Part shown: one piece after another, positions 1-12,125 of the stretch | Position numbering within the stretch: the first letter of the stretch is position 1 | How the letters are laid out: each line of letters begins with the position of its first letter | Assembly (NCBI GenBank): GCA_937138395.1 | Contig: CAKZPB010000136.1 | Span: forward strand, 30,824-94,823 | Direction: 5' to 3' | From: an uncultured Pseudomonadota bacterium | GTDB taxonomy: Bacteria; Pseudomonadota; Gammaproteobacteria; Xanthomonadales; Wenzhouxiangellaceae | Length of the DNA stretch: 64,000 nt | Position numbers and translations under genes: made by a program | Notes under the pieces: generated by a model | Seen by the model: only the letters and a program-made list of their open reading frames with translations | The model's database searches: none | Told to the model about the DNA's origin: nothing

Positions 1-1
1 G

Positions 2-91
2 TCGGCCTGCGGCCGGGAACCATTCATCATCGAACCCCTGGCTCAAGAAGATTTCGGGCGCTGCCGGCCTGCAGATTCAACGATTGGCTAG
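2..91 (+). CDS. possible C-terminal end of a CDS entering from the left (…ACGREPFIIEPLAQEDFGRCRPADSTIG*)
   Basis: Open frame 2 from the window edge to TAG at 89-91, protein-like composition; no start visible. Confidence 0.25.
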   Translation, partial: SACGREPFIIEPLAQEDFGRCRPADSTIG

Positions 92-549
92 CGCAATACG
101 CCTTTTTTGCTCATGTTGCGTGAGTAGCGCAGCAGCACGACACCGACCACAACGATCACCGCACTGAAAATCCAGCCGGATTGACCCATGGCTTCCTGTG
201 CCTGCTCGGACCAGAAGTAGGTCGCAAAGCTGGCCAGCATGCCCACCAGCGATACGGCAAACATCAACACCGCCCAGCGTTTGGCCAGAATCAATCCAAT
301 GGATCCGAGGAGTGCACCCCACACGCCGAATGCCCATGCCGATACCTGCCAGGCAGGCAGTCCATAGAAGTACTCCAGCTGACTCTCGGTGAAATTCGAC
401 ATGTAGGCTTGCCACTGAAACTGCGTTGCACTGTAGTCAAACGCGCCGAAACCGTTCCAGATCAGGCTGAGTATGCCAACGACCCATAGATGCCAGGGTC
501 GCGGTCGAAGCACTGGTGCTTGAGAAATGGCGGCTTTGTGATCGCTCAT
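88..549 (-). CDS. hypothetical integral membrane protein (about 4 TM segments)
   Basis: ORF with an internal ATG (MSDHKAAIS…) preceded by CAGGAG; several hydrophobic segments. Confidence 0.75.
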   Translation of the reverse strand: MSDHKAAISQAPVLRPRPWHLWVVGILSLIWNGFGAFDYSATQFQWQAYMSNFTESQLEYFYGLPAWQVSAWAFGVWGALLGSIGLILAKRWAVLMFAVSLVGMLASFATYFWSEQAQEAMGQSGWIFSAVIVVVGVVLLRYSRNMSKKGVLR

Positions 550-843
550 TGAAAACTCCTGATGTTGCAAGCCGGCTTCATGGTTACACAGCGTCAAGCC
601 ACAGGCAAGTGCGGCCGGAGCGGCGCTTATGAACAGAAGTACAGCGACGAGGTGTCTTGAACAGGCGCGGAATGGATCTTTACCACCAGGCTACAGATCT
701 GGATTTACGTACAAAATGAAGACATGATGCACTGCCGCGCATCGGCCCTTTCTTGGCGTTCGAATGGCAATGGACAACCGTTGATTTCTATCGCCTTACA
801 CGTCCGATTTTCACCTTTGCCCGCGGTTGGCGACCAGACGCGT

Positions 844-1251
844 TCAGCTGTCAGCTTGATTGCGGATAACAGACGGCAATGGAACCGGTTCGCCACTTGA
901 TTTGTCAATCCATACGATGGTGATGGTGCCGTCAGCAAACAGGGTCGGCTGGACATCTTGATCATCAACCACGCTCAGAATCTCGTTGTTCAGTTTCAAA
1001 CTCGAACGGCCGGGCGATTCGGGCTTCAACGTGATTCGGATCCGCTGAGGCCAGTTCATGACCTGTCGATAATTCAGGTTGACATTGGCAACGACCGGCC
1101 CACTGTCATCATCACCCAGGCCGCAGCCGACCGACTCCATCCAAAGCGTACGAACCTGCTCCAGATAGGTGAGATACACCGCATTGTTGACGTGACCAAA
1201 TCCATCCAGGTCACCCCAGCGCACGTCCAGTTCCGTTGAAAATTCAGCCAT
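844..1251 (-). CDS. acyl-CoA thioesterase family protein (hotdog fold, FadM/YbgC-like)
   Basis: Motif VRWGDLDGFGHVNNAVYLTYLEQVR typical of 4HBT-like thioesterases. Confidence 0.85.
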   Translation of the reverse strand: MAEFSTELDVRWGDLDGFGHVNNAVYLTYLEQVRTLWMESVGCGLGDDDSGPVVANVNLNYRQVMNWPQRIRITLKPESPGRSSLKLNNEILSVVDDQDVQPTLFADGTITIVWIDKSSGEPVPLPSVIRNQADS

Positions 1252-1281
1252 CGGATTCTCGATCAGGTTCAAAAAATTACA

Positions 1282-4140
1282 TCAGGCCGACTTGCGCTGT
1301 TTCTTCAACAAGCCGGGCATGTCGGCCAAATATCGACCGGTCCAGGATTTCTTGTTGCGCGCGACCTGCTCCGGACTGCCAACGGCAATGATTTCACCGC
1401 CGCGATGACCGCCTTCTGGCCCAAGATCAATGATCCAGTCGGCCGTCTTGATGACATCCAGATTGTGCTCGATCACCAGCACGGTATTGCCGTGATCGCG
1501 CAGTGTATGCAGCACCTTCAACAATTGCTTGATGTCATGAAAATGCAGCCCCGTGGTCGGCTCATCCAGAATATACAGCGTATTGCCGGTATCGCGCTTG
1601 GATAATTCGCGCGCCAGTTTAATCCGCTGTGCTTCGCCACCGGACAGCGTGACCGCGCTCTGTCCCAAGGTGATATAGCTCAGGCCCACATCCATCAGCG
1701 TCTGCAGTTTACGCGCGATGGCGGGAACGGCCTCGAAGAAAGGCAATGCGTCTTCGACCGTCATTGCAAGAACTTCGTGGATGTTCTTGCCCTTGTAGGT
1801 CACGCTCAGGGTTTCACGGTTGTAGCGTTTGCCGTGGCATACGTCGCAGGGTACAAAGATATCCGGCAGGAAGTGCATCTCGACGCGAACGACGCCATCG
1901 CCCTGACAGGCTTCGCATCGGCCACCCTTGACGTTGAATGAAAATCGACCGGGCTTGTAGCCGCGTGAACGCGCTTCCTTGGTGCCCGCAAACAGCTCAC
2001 GTATCGGCGTGAACAGTCCGGTATAGGTGGCCGGATTGGAGCGCGGGGTCCGACCAATAGGACTCTGGTCGATATCAACAACCTTGTCGAATAACTCAAG
2101 CCCCTTGTGCATCGAATACGGCGCCGGGTTGGTCGAAGCGCCGTTCAATTCTCGCGCCATCAGGCGATATACGGTATCGTTGATCAGCGTCGACTTACCC
2201 GAACCCGACACGCCGGTCACACACACCATCAGCCCGGCCGGCACCTCGACATCGACGTTTTTCAGATTGTTGCCGCTCGCGCCGTTCAACTTGAACATGC
2301 GTTTGCGATCTGGCTTGTGCCGTTCGGCCGGAATCTCGATCGCACGCCGGCCCGACAAGTAATCGGCGGTCAGTGATTCCTCGCATTCAATCAGTTGATC
2401 GGGATGCCCGGAAAACACGATTTTGCCGCCGTGCACGCCTGGGCCCGGACCGATATCGACGATGTGATCAGCTGAGCGGATTGCATCTTCATCATGTTCG
2501 ACGACAATGACGGTGTTGCCGAGATCGCGCAGGCGGGTCAGTGTCTCCAGCAGCCGGGTGTTGTCGCGCTGATGCAGGCCGATCGAGGGTTCATCCAGCA
2601 CATACATGACGCCAACCAGCCCGGCACCGATCTGACTGGCCAGTCGAATACGCTGGGCCTCACCGCCCGACAGGGTGTCGGCCTGACGGTCCAGCGTCAG
2701 GTAATCGAGCCCGACGTTGACCAGAAAATGCAGGCGCTCGCGAACCTCTTTCAGTATTCTGCCTGCAATCTCACCACGCCAACCCTGCAGCGCCAGGTTG
2801 CTGAAAAACTCAAGGCACTGCTCGACCGACCACGAGGAGATCTCCGGCAGCGAGCGCTCATCGATGAATACGTTGCGCGCTTCACGATTCAGCCGGTGGC
2901 CCTCACAGTCCGGACAGGGCTGCATTGAAATATAGCGCGACAGTTCCTCACGCACGATGCGCGAGTCCGTTTCACGATAGCGCCGTTCCAGGTTGGGAAT
3001 AATGCCGACAAACGGATGCTTCCGGGTCTGGCTGCCGCCATCTGAGAAATAGCGGAAGCTGATTTTTTCATCGCCGCTGCCATGCAATATGATCTGTCGA
3101 ATGGACTCAGACAGGTCCTGGAAAGCCGTTTCCGGGTCAAAGTCGTAGTGACGGCCAAGGGACTGAATCAGCTGATAATAATAGGCATTGCGTCGATCCC
3201 AACCACGGATGGCTCCGCCTGCCAGGCTGAGCTCGGGATTCGCGACCACGCGGCCAGGATCGAAATATTCTTTATGGCCCAGGCCATCACAGGTCGGGCA
3301 GGCCCCATGCGGGTTATTGAACGAAAACATTCTGGGCTCGAGCTCAGGCAGACTGTAGTCGCAGACCGGACAGGCAAAGCGGGCTGAAAACAGGGTTTCC
3401 TTCAGGTCACTATCCTGGTCAGGATCCATCGGCGCAACGATGACGACACCATCGGCCATGGCAAGCGCGGTTTCCATACTTTCCGCCAGCCGCTGAGCGA
3501 TATCCGGACGCACTTTGAAGCGGTCAACTACGGCTTCGATGGTGTGTTTTTTGCGCAGCTCCAACGCCGGCAGCCCGTCGTCAAGATCGATCACCTGGCC
3601 GTTGACTCGGGCCCGAATGAATCCCTGCGCACGCAAATCCTGCAGCAAATTCTGGTGCTCGCCCTTCCGATTGCGAACCACCGGCGCCAACACCATCATG
3701 CGACTGCCTTCTGGCAGGTTCAGCACGGTGTCCACCATTTCGCTGACGGTTTTTGCATCCAGTTCAACCTGGTGATCCGGGCATTGCGGAATGCCCACCC
3801 GCGCATACATCAATCGCAGGTAATCATGGATTTCGGTCACCGTGCCCACGGTTGAACGCGGATTATGGCTGGCCGCCTTCTGCTCGATGGAAATTGCAGG
3901 CGAAAGACCTTCAATATGATCCAGGTCGGGCTTCTGCATCATCGATAGAAACTGCCTTGCATAGGCCGACAACGATTCGACATAGCGACGCTGGCCTTCG
4001 GCATAAATCGTGTCGAACGCCAACGACGACTTGCCGGAGCCGGACAGGCCTGTGAATACAATCAGCTGATCGCGTGGCAGCTCGAGATCCACGTTGTCCA
4101 GGTTGTGCGTACGCGCACCGCGTAGTGAAATTTTGTCCAC
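1282..4140 (-). CDS. uvrA: excinuclease ABC subunit UvrA
   Basis: [62 protein letters not shown]; two ABC ATPase halves, zinc-finger CxxC pairs; probable GTG start at 4140. Confidence 0.98.
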   Translation of the reverse strand: MDKISLRGARTHNLDNVDLELPRDQLIVFTGLSGSGKSSLAFDTIYAEGQRRYVESLSAYARQFLSMMQKPDLDHIEGLSPAISIEQKAASHNPRSTVGTVTEIHDYLRLMYARVGIPQCPDHQVELDAKTVSEMVDTVLNLPEGSRMMVLAPVVRNRKGEHQNLLQDLRAQGFIRARVNGQVIDLDDGLPALELRKKHTIEAVVDRFKVRPDIAQRLAESMETALAMADGVVIVAPMDPDQDSDLKETLFSARFACPVCDYSLPELEPRMFSFNNPHGACPTCDGLGHKEYFDPGRVVANPELSLAGGAIRGWDRRNAYYYQLIQSLGRHYDFDPETAFQDLSESIRQIILHGSGDEKISFRYFSDGGSQTRKHPFVGIIPNLERRYRETDSRIVREELSRYISMQPCPDCEGHRLNREARNVFIDERSLPEISSWSVEQCLEFFSNLALQGWRGEIAGRILKEVRERLHFLVNVGLDYLTLDRQADTLSGGEAQRIRLASQIGAGLVGVMYVLDEPSIGLHQRDNTRLLETLTRLRDLGNTVIVVEHDEDAIRSADHIVDIGPGPGVHGGKIVFSGHPDQLIECEESLTADYLSGRRAIEIPAERHKPDRKRMFKLNGASGNNLKNVDVEVPAGLMVCVTGVSGSGKSTLINDTVYRLMARELNGASTNPAPYSMHKGLELFDKVVDIDQSPIGRTPRSNPATYTGLFTPIRELFAGTKEARSRGYKPGRFSFNVKGGRCEACQGDGVVRVEMHFLPDIFVPCDVCHGKRYNRETLSVTYKGKNIHEVLAMTVEDALPFFEAVPAIARKLQTLMDVGLSYITLGQSAVTLSGGEAQRIKLARELSKRDTGNTLYILDEPTTGLHFHDIKQLLKVLHTLRDHGNTVLVIEHNLDVIKTADWIIDLGPEGGHRGGEIIAVGSPEQVARNKKSWTGRYLADMPGLLKKQRKSA

Positions 4141-4677
4141 GAAATTCCGTTTCAGCCAAACAGTAGGTAACGTTGCAGTATACCGGTGCCAGTGAATTTT
4201 GAGCAAATACAGTTGGGTCAGAACCAACAACGCCCTGCCCGCTGATGAGAGCCAGGCAATCGTTCAGGAAACCGGCCGGGAATCGCCCAGGCATTCGCTG
4301 AACAGCCATGCAAGCGGTTGGGAAGCAGGCTGTAAAACCACTGCTTGTGCGTGCCAAGGGGTGTCATCACTGGTCGTCAGGACAGGGTAACGATGCTCAG
4401 CACAAGATGCGGTCTTTGCGCCTGCGTGCCACCACGCTCGGCTGCGAGGACGAAGCCCGTGTAAAGTCCGGGTCAGGCGGTTTGCCTTCTCTCTGCCCGA
4501 TGCAGACCACCGATTGACATAGGATCGTGAGAAGCGATTGAAAACCGCAATACTTTTCGCTCTTCGGGTTCGCTTGTTTGAAATGACGGATGGATATGCC
4601 CATCGGTACTGACCCAAGTCCTGCCGATGCTTCCCGCATCAGCCGGGCACACGCAAGCGTCGTGATTCAGAGGTGCG

Positions 4678-5298
4678 CTAGTTCGATTTTCGCCACTGAT
4701 ACACATGCATCGGCGGGATATTCAACAGCTCCGACTCGACGCGAGCCGGTGCGCCAAATACCGGATCCGTACGTTTCACTACGTCGGATCGGAACTGATA
4801 GGCCAGGAACACGCCGCCCGGATTGAGAATGGAATGAATCGCCGACACAATGGCCAGCCCCGTAGTCTCGGGAATCGTCGAAAAAGGAATCCCGGAGATC
4901 ACGGCATCGACGCCATCCATATGATGCGTTTGCACGGCTGAAGTGATGTCTTCGGCACTGCCGGTATGGCTGATCAGACGATCGTCATTGAACTGCCGAA
5001 TGATTTCTGAAAACGCCGGATCCAGATCGACCGCCATCAGCCGTGCGTCAGACGCCAGCGCCTTGAGCAAGGCGCAAGTTGTGCCACCGGTGCCAGGGCC
5101 CAGTTCAATCACGTGCCGGGCGTGGTCCAATTCCGACAGGGCCACAATCCGACGCATCAGGAATCTCGAGCTCGGAATGACCGAACCAACCTGTGCCGGA
5201 TTGCGCAAAAATCCTCGGAGAAATGCCAGGGGACGGGGCTTGACGGGCTTGGTTGAGGGCTCGCCGCTTGGGCTGTATCGAATACGATCGTTGGACAC
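4678..5298 (-). CDS. class I SAM-dependent methyltransferase, phospholipid N-methyltransferase (PmtA)-like
   Basis: FLRGFLRNPAQVGSVIPSSRFL…VIELGPGTGGTT signature. Confidence 0.8.
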   Translation of the reverse strand: MSNDRIRYSPSGEPSTKPVKPRPLAFLRGFLRNPAQVGSVIPSSRFLMRRIVALSELDHARHVIELGPGTGGTTCALLKALASDARLMAVDLDPAFSEIIRQFNDDRLISHTGSAEDITSAVQTHHMDGVDAVISGIPFSTIPETTGLAIVSAIHSILNPGGVFLAYQFRSDVVKRTDPVFGAPARVESELLNIPPMHVYQWRKSN

Positions 5299-5365
5299 GT
5301 TGCTGCCACTCGAAATGGTCAGCCGGTGAGTCTAGCAGTCCCTTGAGTCCAACACCCGGCCCGAT

Positions 5366-5890
5366 TCAGTCCCTGACGGGCTCAAGCAGTGCATTCTGGA
5401 GCTGCCGTGGGTGCTCAGGGCTCAGCAGCAGCGCGCCGTTTCTATGCTTGAGCGGAATCAGCAAAACGCTGGGATTGGTGACCAGACAGAACAGTTTCTG
5501 CCACTGCTTGCTGCGAAAGTGACCGGCATGAAAGCCGGGCAGTGAATAGCCATTGGTCTTGATCATGGGCCGAAGATGGGTGTGTTCATCCAGGCTCAGC
5601 ACTCTGGAATGCTCCAGATCCAAATCAGCGATGGCATGCTTCCAGGTATAAAAGGTTGCAGCCACGCGCAGCTGACCACCGTCAATCTGAATCCTGCGCC
5701 GACGAGTAAACAAGGCGATGCCGACTGTAGTCAGGACCAGCGTTAGCCCAAGCGGTATCGACAACCGCAGGTCCGACCTGAATTCAGGAACCATCAACAA
5801 GCCGACCAGGATGACGGGAGGAATGGCCAGAATCAATAGCTGCCAGATCAAGGTTGATTTGCTGACCGGTGCGAGCGTAAACGATTGCAT
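5366..5890 (-). CDS. hypothetical membrane protein with PH-like domain
   Basis: Two N-terminal TM segments followed by a domain resembling bacterial PH domains (RRRIQIDGGQLRVAATFYTWKHAIADLD). Confidence 0.55.
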   Translation of the reverse strand: MQSFTLAPVSKSTLIWQLLILAIPPVILVGLLMVPEFRSDLRLSIPLGLTLVLTTVGIALFTRRRRIQIDGGQLRVAATFYTWKHAIADLDLEHSRVLSLDEHTHLRPMIKTNGYSLPGFHAGHFRSKQWQKLFCLVTNPSVLLIPLKHRNGALLLSPEHPRQLQNALLEPVRD

Positions 5891-5905
5891 CCTGTTTCTC
5901 CTGGA

Positions 5906-7234
5906 TTAGTTAAAAGACGCGTGGATCCATTTGGCCATGTCCGAAATAACCTCAGGATCCACATGACCCACATCATTGATATATTCAGCCGGGGTGGCCA
6001 TACCCTTTCCGGAAATGAACACGTGATTCAGTCTGTCATAGCGTTTCAGCGTCACGCGACCAACCTCCGCGAACGCCCGTTGCCACATCGCAAAATCATC
6101 TTCAACGGTGACCTGATAATCCCGCCCCCCTTGCAGTATCAGCATCGGCAGGTCCAGCGACCTGGCTGTTGCGATCGGATCGTAGTTCCTCAAGTCCAAC
6201 AGGTAACTTTCCGGCACACCCAGTAATCCGGGGGCTGCAGACTGCGGATCGGACAGTTCGGCAACGGCCGCAGCCTGAGCATCAATTTGAGCCAGTTGCG
6301 CTGCCTCAGCCTGGTCAATCTGGCCGTCCAGGCTGAAGATATAGCGTAATTGCTGTGGCACCATGGCTTCCAACCCACGAGCCGGAGCAGCCATCAGAAT
6401 CAATCCGGCCAATTCCGGGTTGGCCAGACCGATTCTCGGCGCCAGCAACCCCCCGAGGCTCAGCCCCGCAACAACCACCCGCTGTGGATTGATCTCGTTG
6501 ACCTCCTGCACTTGCTCAACTGCGGCGCGCACATCGGACAGGACCTCCTGCTCAACCGTGTAGGCCCCGGTCAAATCAGCCGGCTTCACCAGGCTGCGCT
6601 TGTCGTAACGCAGACTGGCGATGCCCTGCTCGGCAAGCCCATGGGCCAGATCACGAAACGGCGTATTCGGCCCGATGGTCTGGTCGCGATCGCCCGGCCC
6701 CGAACCATGGACGAGAACCACAGCCGGAAACGGTCCGGTACCTTCGGGAAGCGTCAGAATTCCGGGCAATTCGTCAGCAACTACAAATTCGCTTTCAACC
6801 CAGCGATCGCTGCTGGCCAATGCTTTTTCAGCTGGAGCCCCGGGTGCAGCCGGCACCAGAAAAAAGCCGTCCACCTGCCCGTTCTGGTTCACGTTGATGC
6901 GTGCATCCAGGGCCGCATTGGCGAAATTCAGTCGAAATAAAAACAGATCGCCGGTTTCGCTACTGCTGATCTGCGGTGCCTCGTGCCCCTGGTACGCTCC
7001 GACCTGCCCGGGCAGGCTGAGCCAGATCTGCTCGAGCTGTGCCCTGCTGATCTGATCACTGACCTCGCTCGAAAGCATGGCATGGGCCTGGTCGAAGCGA
7101 GCCTCTTCAAGTGATTCCAGAAACTGCTGCGCAATGCCTGCTGTTTGTGCCTGGATCACGTTGATCAACAGACAGGCAGACAGGGCCAGGAGCACTGGCG
7201 CCGACCGAACAGTACTTTGCTTTATCCATGTCAT
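5906..7234 (-). CDS. exported alpha/beta hydrolase with N-terminal DUF3887-like domain
   Basis: Signal peptide; VVLVHGSGPGDRDQTIGPN and GLSLGG nucleophile-elbow motifs. Confidence 0.88.
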   Translation of the reverse strand: MTWIKQSTVRSAPVLLALSACLLINVIQAQTAGIAQQFLESLEEARFDQAHAMLSSEVSDQISRAQLEQIWLSLPGQVGAYQGHEAPQISSSETGDLFLFRLNFANAALDARINVNQNGQVDGFFLVPAAPGAPAEKALASSDRWVESEFVVADELPGILTLPEGTGPFPAVVLVHGSGPGDRDQTIGPNTPFRDLAHGLAEQGIASLRYDKRSLVKPADLTGAYTVEQEVLSDVRAAVEQVQEVNEINPQRVVVAGLSLGGLLAPRIGLANPELAGLILMAAPARGLEAMVPQQLRYIFSLDGQIDQAEAAQLAQIDAQAAAVAELSDPQSAAPGLLGVPESYLLDLRNYDPIATARSLDLPMLILQGGRDYQVTVEDDFAMWQRAFAEVGRVTLKRYDRLNHVFISGKGMATPAEYINDVGHVDPEVISDMAKWIHASFN

Positions 7235-7308
7235 TTTGCTGCAACTCCTTGAATCAACAAGGCACCGGATGTTTGATCAAGCCGGTGCGTCTTGATCGTT
7301 ATTCGTCT

Positions 7309-7524
7309 TCATCGCTGACCGTCTTCATCGCTTTTCAAGGCGGGATCATCATCTTCAACCGGCTCGGCCTGAGTGCGCTTCAACCGGCCCGCTTTGCGCA
7401 GGCCTTCGCGCAACACCCATTCGATCTGGGCATTCAACGAGCGAATGTCGTCATCGGCCCAGCGCTGCATAGCGGTCATGACCTGGGGGCTGATGCGAAG
7501 TGCGAACGGTTTTTTGTTGGCCAC
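7309..7524 (-). CDS. Arc/RHH-family DNA-binding protein
   Basis: MANKKPFALRISPQVMTAMQRWADDDIRSLNAQIEWVLREGLRKAGR, ribbon-helix-helix pattern. Confidence 0.8.
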   Translation of the reverse strand: MANKKPFALRISPQVMTAMQRWADDDIRSLNAQIEWVLREGLRKAGRLKRTQAEPVEDDDPALKSDEDGQR

Positions 7525-7561
7525 TGGAATCCGGTGTATTGCCTGTGATCCGTTCTATAGT

Positions 7562-8428
7562 TTATTGATGAATGCTGCCGGTATTGACCACTGGCTGAGT
7601 GGCGCGATCCGAACACAACACCACCAGCAGGTTGGACACCATCTGCGCCTGTCGTTCCTCATCGAGCTCGACAATACCCTGGCTTTTCAAATCCGATAGG
7701 GCCATGTCGACCATGCCCACAGCACCGTCGACGATCCGCCGTCGCGCGGCCACTACCGCGTTGGCCTGCTGGCGCTGGAGCATGGCATGGGCAATTTCGG
7801 GCGCATAGGCCAGGTGACTGATGCGGGTTTCGATGACATGCACGCCAGCCGTTTGCAAGCGATCATCGAGCTGGGATTTCAGATCATCGCTGATCTCAAG
7901 CGCGTGGCTGCGAAGAGAAATCTGGCCTTCTTCCTGCTGGTCATACGGATACTGCGTGGCCATCGAACGCAGCGCGGCCTCCGATTGAATCTGGACAAAG
8001 CTTTCATAATCGTCCACGTTGAATACGGCTTCGGCGGAATCGACCACCTTCCAGACCACAACGGCGGCAATTTCAATCGGGCTGCCGTCCAATTCATTGA
8101 CCTTGAGCCGACCGGATTCGAAGTTCCGGACCCGCAAGCTGACTTTTCGGTTTGAGTAGAACGGATTGCTGAACCGAAGCCCCTGCTCCCGCACCGTGCC
8201 GACATACTTCCCGAACAGCGTCAATACCGCAGCCTGGTTGGGTTCGACCATGTAATAGCCGAACATCAACACGGTGGCAACGATGAATAACAAGATCGCG
8301 CCGATCAGCCCGATCATCTGGGTAGGGTTGATTGAATCGAAGAACCACCAGGCCGCACCGGCCACGAGCACGATGTTCAAGGCCAGCACCGGAATACCAT
8401 TGGTTGAACGCACTTGTATTTCCTGCAT
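7562..8428 (-). CDS. SPFH/Band 7 domain protein
   Basis: N-terminal TM segments, then [30 protein letters not shown]… SPFH signature; start at MQEIQVRS with upstream AGGAG. Confidence 0.9.
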   Translation of the reverse strand: MQEIQVRSTNGIPVLALNIVLVAGAAWWFFDSINPTQMIGLIGAILLFIVATVLMFGYYMVEPNQAAVLTLFGKYVGTVREQGLRFSNPFYSNRKVSLRVRNFESGRLKVNELDGSPIEIAAVVVWKVVDSAEAVFNVDDYESFVQIQSEAALRSMATQYPYDQQEEGQISLRSHALEISDDLKSQLDDRLQTAGVHVIETRISHLAYAPEIAHAMLQRQQANAVVAARRRIVDGAVGMVDMALSDLKSQGIVELDEERQAQMVSNLLVVLCSDRATQPVVNTGSIHQ

Positions 8429-8465
8429 GGGGGGATACTCCTGTTCGTTCGAGTTATGCAAAATA

Positions 8466-8483
8466 ATATCACGATGATATCAC
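8466..8483. promoter_or_regulatory. candidate RHH operator: two GTGATAT direct repeats spaced 11 bp
   Basis: ATATCAC at 8466-8472 and 8477-8483 (+ strand), upstream of the SPFH-RHH pair. Confidence 0.4.
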
Positions 8484-8578
8484 TTTGTAAAGTGCGCTGA
8501 TTCCCCTCATGCCGGACTGCTGAATCACGCAGCGCTTCAACTACCCTGCAGACCACTCAGGGGATATAGCAATCTGTA

Positions 8579-8607
8579 TTGACCTGTCAGGCCAAAGTCG
8601 GTAGAAT
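8579..8607 (+). promoter_or_regulatory. sigma-70 promoter for rplU-rpmA
   Basis: TTGACC - 17 bp - TAGAAT. Confidence 0.7.
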
Positions 8608-8647
8608 TCCCGCTCTTTAGTCACGCGTAGTGCTCGAGGAAATTTCT

Positions 8648-8959
8648 ATGTACGCGGTATTCAAAACCGGAGGCAAGCAGTACAAGGCCTCAACCGGCGA
8701 TGTCTTGCGGGTCGAAAAATTACCTGCCGGCAGCGGCGATTCTATTGAACTGAACGAAGTGTTGATGGTAGCTGACGGCGAAGATATTCGCGTTGGCGCT
8801 CCCACGCTGGATGGCGGCAAAGTCACGGCCGAGGTCGTCAGCCACGGCCGCGGCGAAAAAGTTCGCATCATCAAATTCAAGCGGCGCAAGCACCACATGA
8901 AGCAGATGGGGCATCGTCAGCACTACACCGAAATCAAAATAACCGGCATCGAGGGCTGA
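8648..8959 (+). CDS. rplU: 50S ribosomal protein L21
   Basis: [25 protein letters not shown]. Confidence 0.98.
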   Translation: MYAVFKTGGKQYKASTGDVLRVEKLPAGSGDSIELNEVLMVADGEDIRVGAPTLDGGKVTAEVVSHGRGEKVRIIKFKRRKHHMKQMGHRQHYTEIKITGIEG

Positions 8960-8962
8960 ATC

Positions 8963-9223
8963 ATGGCTCATAAGAAAGCAGGCGGCTCTACACGTAACGG
9001 CCGCGATTCAAATCCAAAATATCTGGGCGTAAAACGCTACGGTGGAGAACAGGTCGACGCAGGCAATATCCTGGTCCGCCAGCGCGGCACGCGTTTTCAT
9101 GCTGGCGACAACGTCGGCGTTGGTCGCGACCACACGTTGTTTGCCCTTGTTGATGGCAAGGTTGTGTTCAACAGCCGTGGCAAACCGCTGCGCAAGTTCG
9201 TGTCTGTTGAACCTGCTGAATAA
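8963..9223 (+). CDS. rpmA: 50S ribosomal protein L27
   Basis: [29 protein letters not shown]. Confidence 0.98.
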   Translation: MAHKKAGGSTRNGRDSNPKYLGVKRYGGEQVDAGNILVRQRGTRFHAGDNVGVGRDHTLFALVDGKVVFNSRGKPLRKFVSVEPAE

Positions 9224-9250
9224 GCCTTCAGCAGATTCACATAACTCCTG

Positions 9251-9276
9251 AAAGCCGGCCCAGTGCCGGCTTTTTT
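9251..9276 (+). terminator. Rho-independent terminator after rpmA
   Basis: AAAGCCGGC-CCAGT-GCCGGCTTT followed by T's. Confidence 0.85.
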
Positions 9277-9326
9277 GATTGCCAACCAGTGATTGGCTCC
9301 GCTCAAACTGCTGATGATGGTCATGA

Positions 9327-10370
<1,044 letters not shown>

Positions 10371-10448
10371 TTCACTCGGGTTTGAACTGAACCGCAGCTC
10401 GATTCCAACGTCCAAGCACACAGTCTTTTGTTGTCCTGGAGTTTGCCA

Positions 10449-12056
10449 ATGCGTTATTTCCAATGGGTTTGTGCACTGGGTGTTGTTTGCTGGGCCTTGC
10501 TGGTGCCCGTGCCTGCAGTCGCAGAACTGCAGTCGGTGGTCGTCTATCCTGACCGGGCCAGCATCACGCGGGTCATCTCAATCGAGTTCGAGCCCGGACC
10601 AGGGCAGATTGAAATCGAGGATCTGCCGGCCGGGATCCTGCGCGACAGCCTGCGCATTTCAGCCGGCCCGAATCAGGGCCTGCAGTTGGGTTCATTCGAG
10701 TTTTCCACGCGACGGGGCATTGACCGGGTCAATCCGCAGGCACGCAGACTCAGCGAACAGATTCAGCAACTCGAGGACGATCAGGCCGCAGTTGATGATC
10801 GAATGCGCGCACGCGATATGCAGCTCGCGGTATTGAATTCGTTATCGAACCAGTCCGATCGCGATGGATCACTCAGTATCGAACAACTGGAGCAGGCGCT
10901 TCGAGTCGTTGGTGACAGTGCCGATCAGATTCTGTCAGAACGGCGCCAACTGGACCAGCAGAAACGTGAGCTCTCCAGCCGGATTCAGCGGCTCGAACGC
11001 GAGCTGGCCGATCTTGGCCAACAGCAGCGGGATACCACCGGCCTGACGATCCAGTACGCTGCGAATACATCGGGCGATGCCGAATTGCAGTTGGACTATA
11101 TTGTCATGCAGGCATCCTGGCGCCCGACGTATGAATGGCGGCTCGATACAGACACACGCCAGCTGGAGATGATTCAATCGGCCATCATCCGGCAGAATAC
11201 TGGCGAGGACTGGTCCGACGTGAGCCTCTCGGTCTCGTTGGCCCAACCCAGCACAGGCGGCCGATTACCCGAACTTCGGACCTGGTGGATCGGAGTTGCA
11301 GAACCGCCAACCTCCAAGGCATCCCGTGCGATGGAGCAAGCCGAAATGGCTGCTGACTTCAGCGCCGTCCAGGTCACCGGATCAGGCGTGAACCCGGCCG
11401 GCCAGTTTGCGGCGGAACTGGCCGGTACTGAATACACGCGCGAATACACCATCAACGGTCGCTCATCGGTTGCCGCGAATAATCAGGAACAACGTTTCCG
11501 GCTGGCCCAACAAGTCATGCAGGTTGATCTGAGTGCGCGCGCAGTGCCGAAACAGCAGCCCAGGGCCTGGTTGTACGTCGAAGGCGAATTCAGCGGCGAA
11601 GCGCCGATGCCACCCGGTCAATTGACCCTGTTCCAGGACAATCGCATCGTTGGGCAACGGTTTTTTGAAGGCATTCGCCCGGGTGCATCGCTGGCCGCCA
11701 GCTTTGGTGTCGATCAGCTGATCGAGATCGATGTTCAACTGATCGAAGAGCAGCGCGCCAGTGCTGGCGTGATTCGTCGTTCGACCGAGGAACTGCTGAA
11801 ACATCAGATTCGCATCCACAATCGACATACACAACCGCTCTTGTTGACGGTGCTCGACCGTATGCCGGTATCAACCGACGAACGCATCCAGGTCGAATTA
11901 ACGCGCGACACGACGCGCCCTGACCAGCGCGATGTGGATGATCAGCCGGGTGTACTGGCCTGGTCGATGGAGCTGGACGCGGACCAGCAGGAAACCCTGA
12001 TCGTGGGCTACAGCGTCAGTTATCCGGAGGATATCCAGGGCTTGAGCGGCTGGTAG
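10449..12056 (+). CDS. DUF4139 / mucoidy inhibitor MuiA-family exported protein
   Basis: Signal peptide, coiled-coil, ASWRPTYEWRLD, NTGEDWSDVSLSVSLAQPSTGGRLPEL typical of DUF4139 proteins. Confidence 0.85.
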   Translation: MRYFQWVCALGVVCWALLVPVPAVAELQSVVVYPDRASITRVISIEFEPGPGQIEIEDLPAGILRDSLRISAGPNQGLQLGSFEFSTRRGIDRVNPQARRLSEQIQQLEDDQAAVDDRMRARDMQLAVLNSLSNQSDRDGSLSIEQLEQALRVVGDSADQILSERRQLDQQKRELSSRIQRLERELADLGQQQRDTTGLTIQYAANTSGDAELQLDYIVMQASWRPTYEWRLDTDTRQLEMIQSAIIRQNTGEDWSDVSLSVSLAQPSTGGRLPELRTWWIGVAEPPTSKASRAMEQAEMAADFSAVQVTGSGVNPAGQFAAELAGTEYTREYTINGRSSVAANNQEQRFRLAQQVMQVDLSARAVPKQQPRAWLYVEGEFSGEAPMPPGQLTLFQDNRIVGQRFFEGIRPGASLAASFGVDQLIEIDVQLIEEQRASAGVIRRSTEELLKHQIRIHNRHTQPLLLTVLDRMPVSTDERIQVELTRDTTRPDQRDVDDQPGVLAWSMELDADQQETLIVGYSVSYPEDIQGLSGW

Positions 12057-12125
12057 CTCAGCATCTGAAGCGTTTTGCGCGGCGTTGCTATACTGCGGCG
12101 TGATTGACTACGCGCAGGACGTGGA

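Noticed and set aside
4440-4490. String AAGCCCGTGTAAAGTCCGGGTCAGGCGGTTTG resembling RNase P RNA pieces
   Set aside because: The shared words are in inconsistent strand orientation relative to rnpB and the other conserved regions are absent; the true rnpB is at 42.2-42.6 kb.
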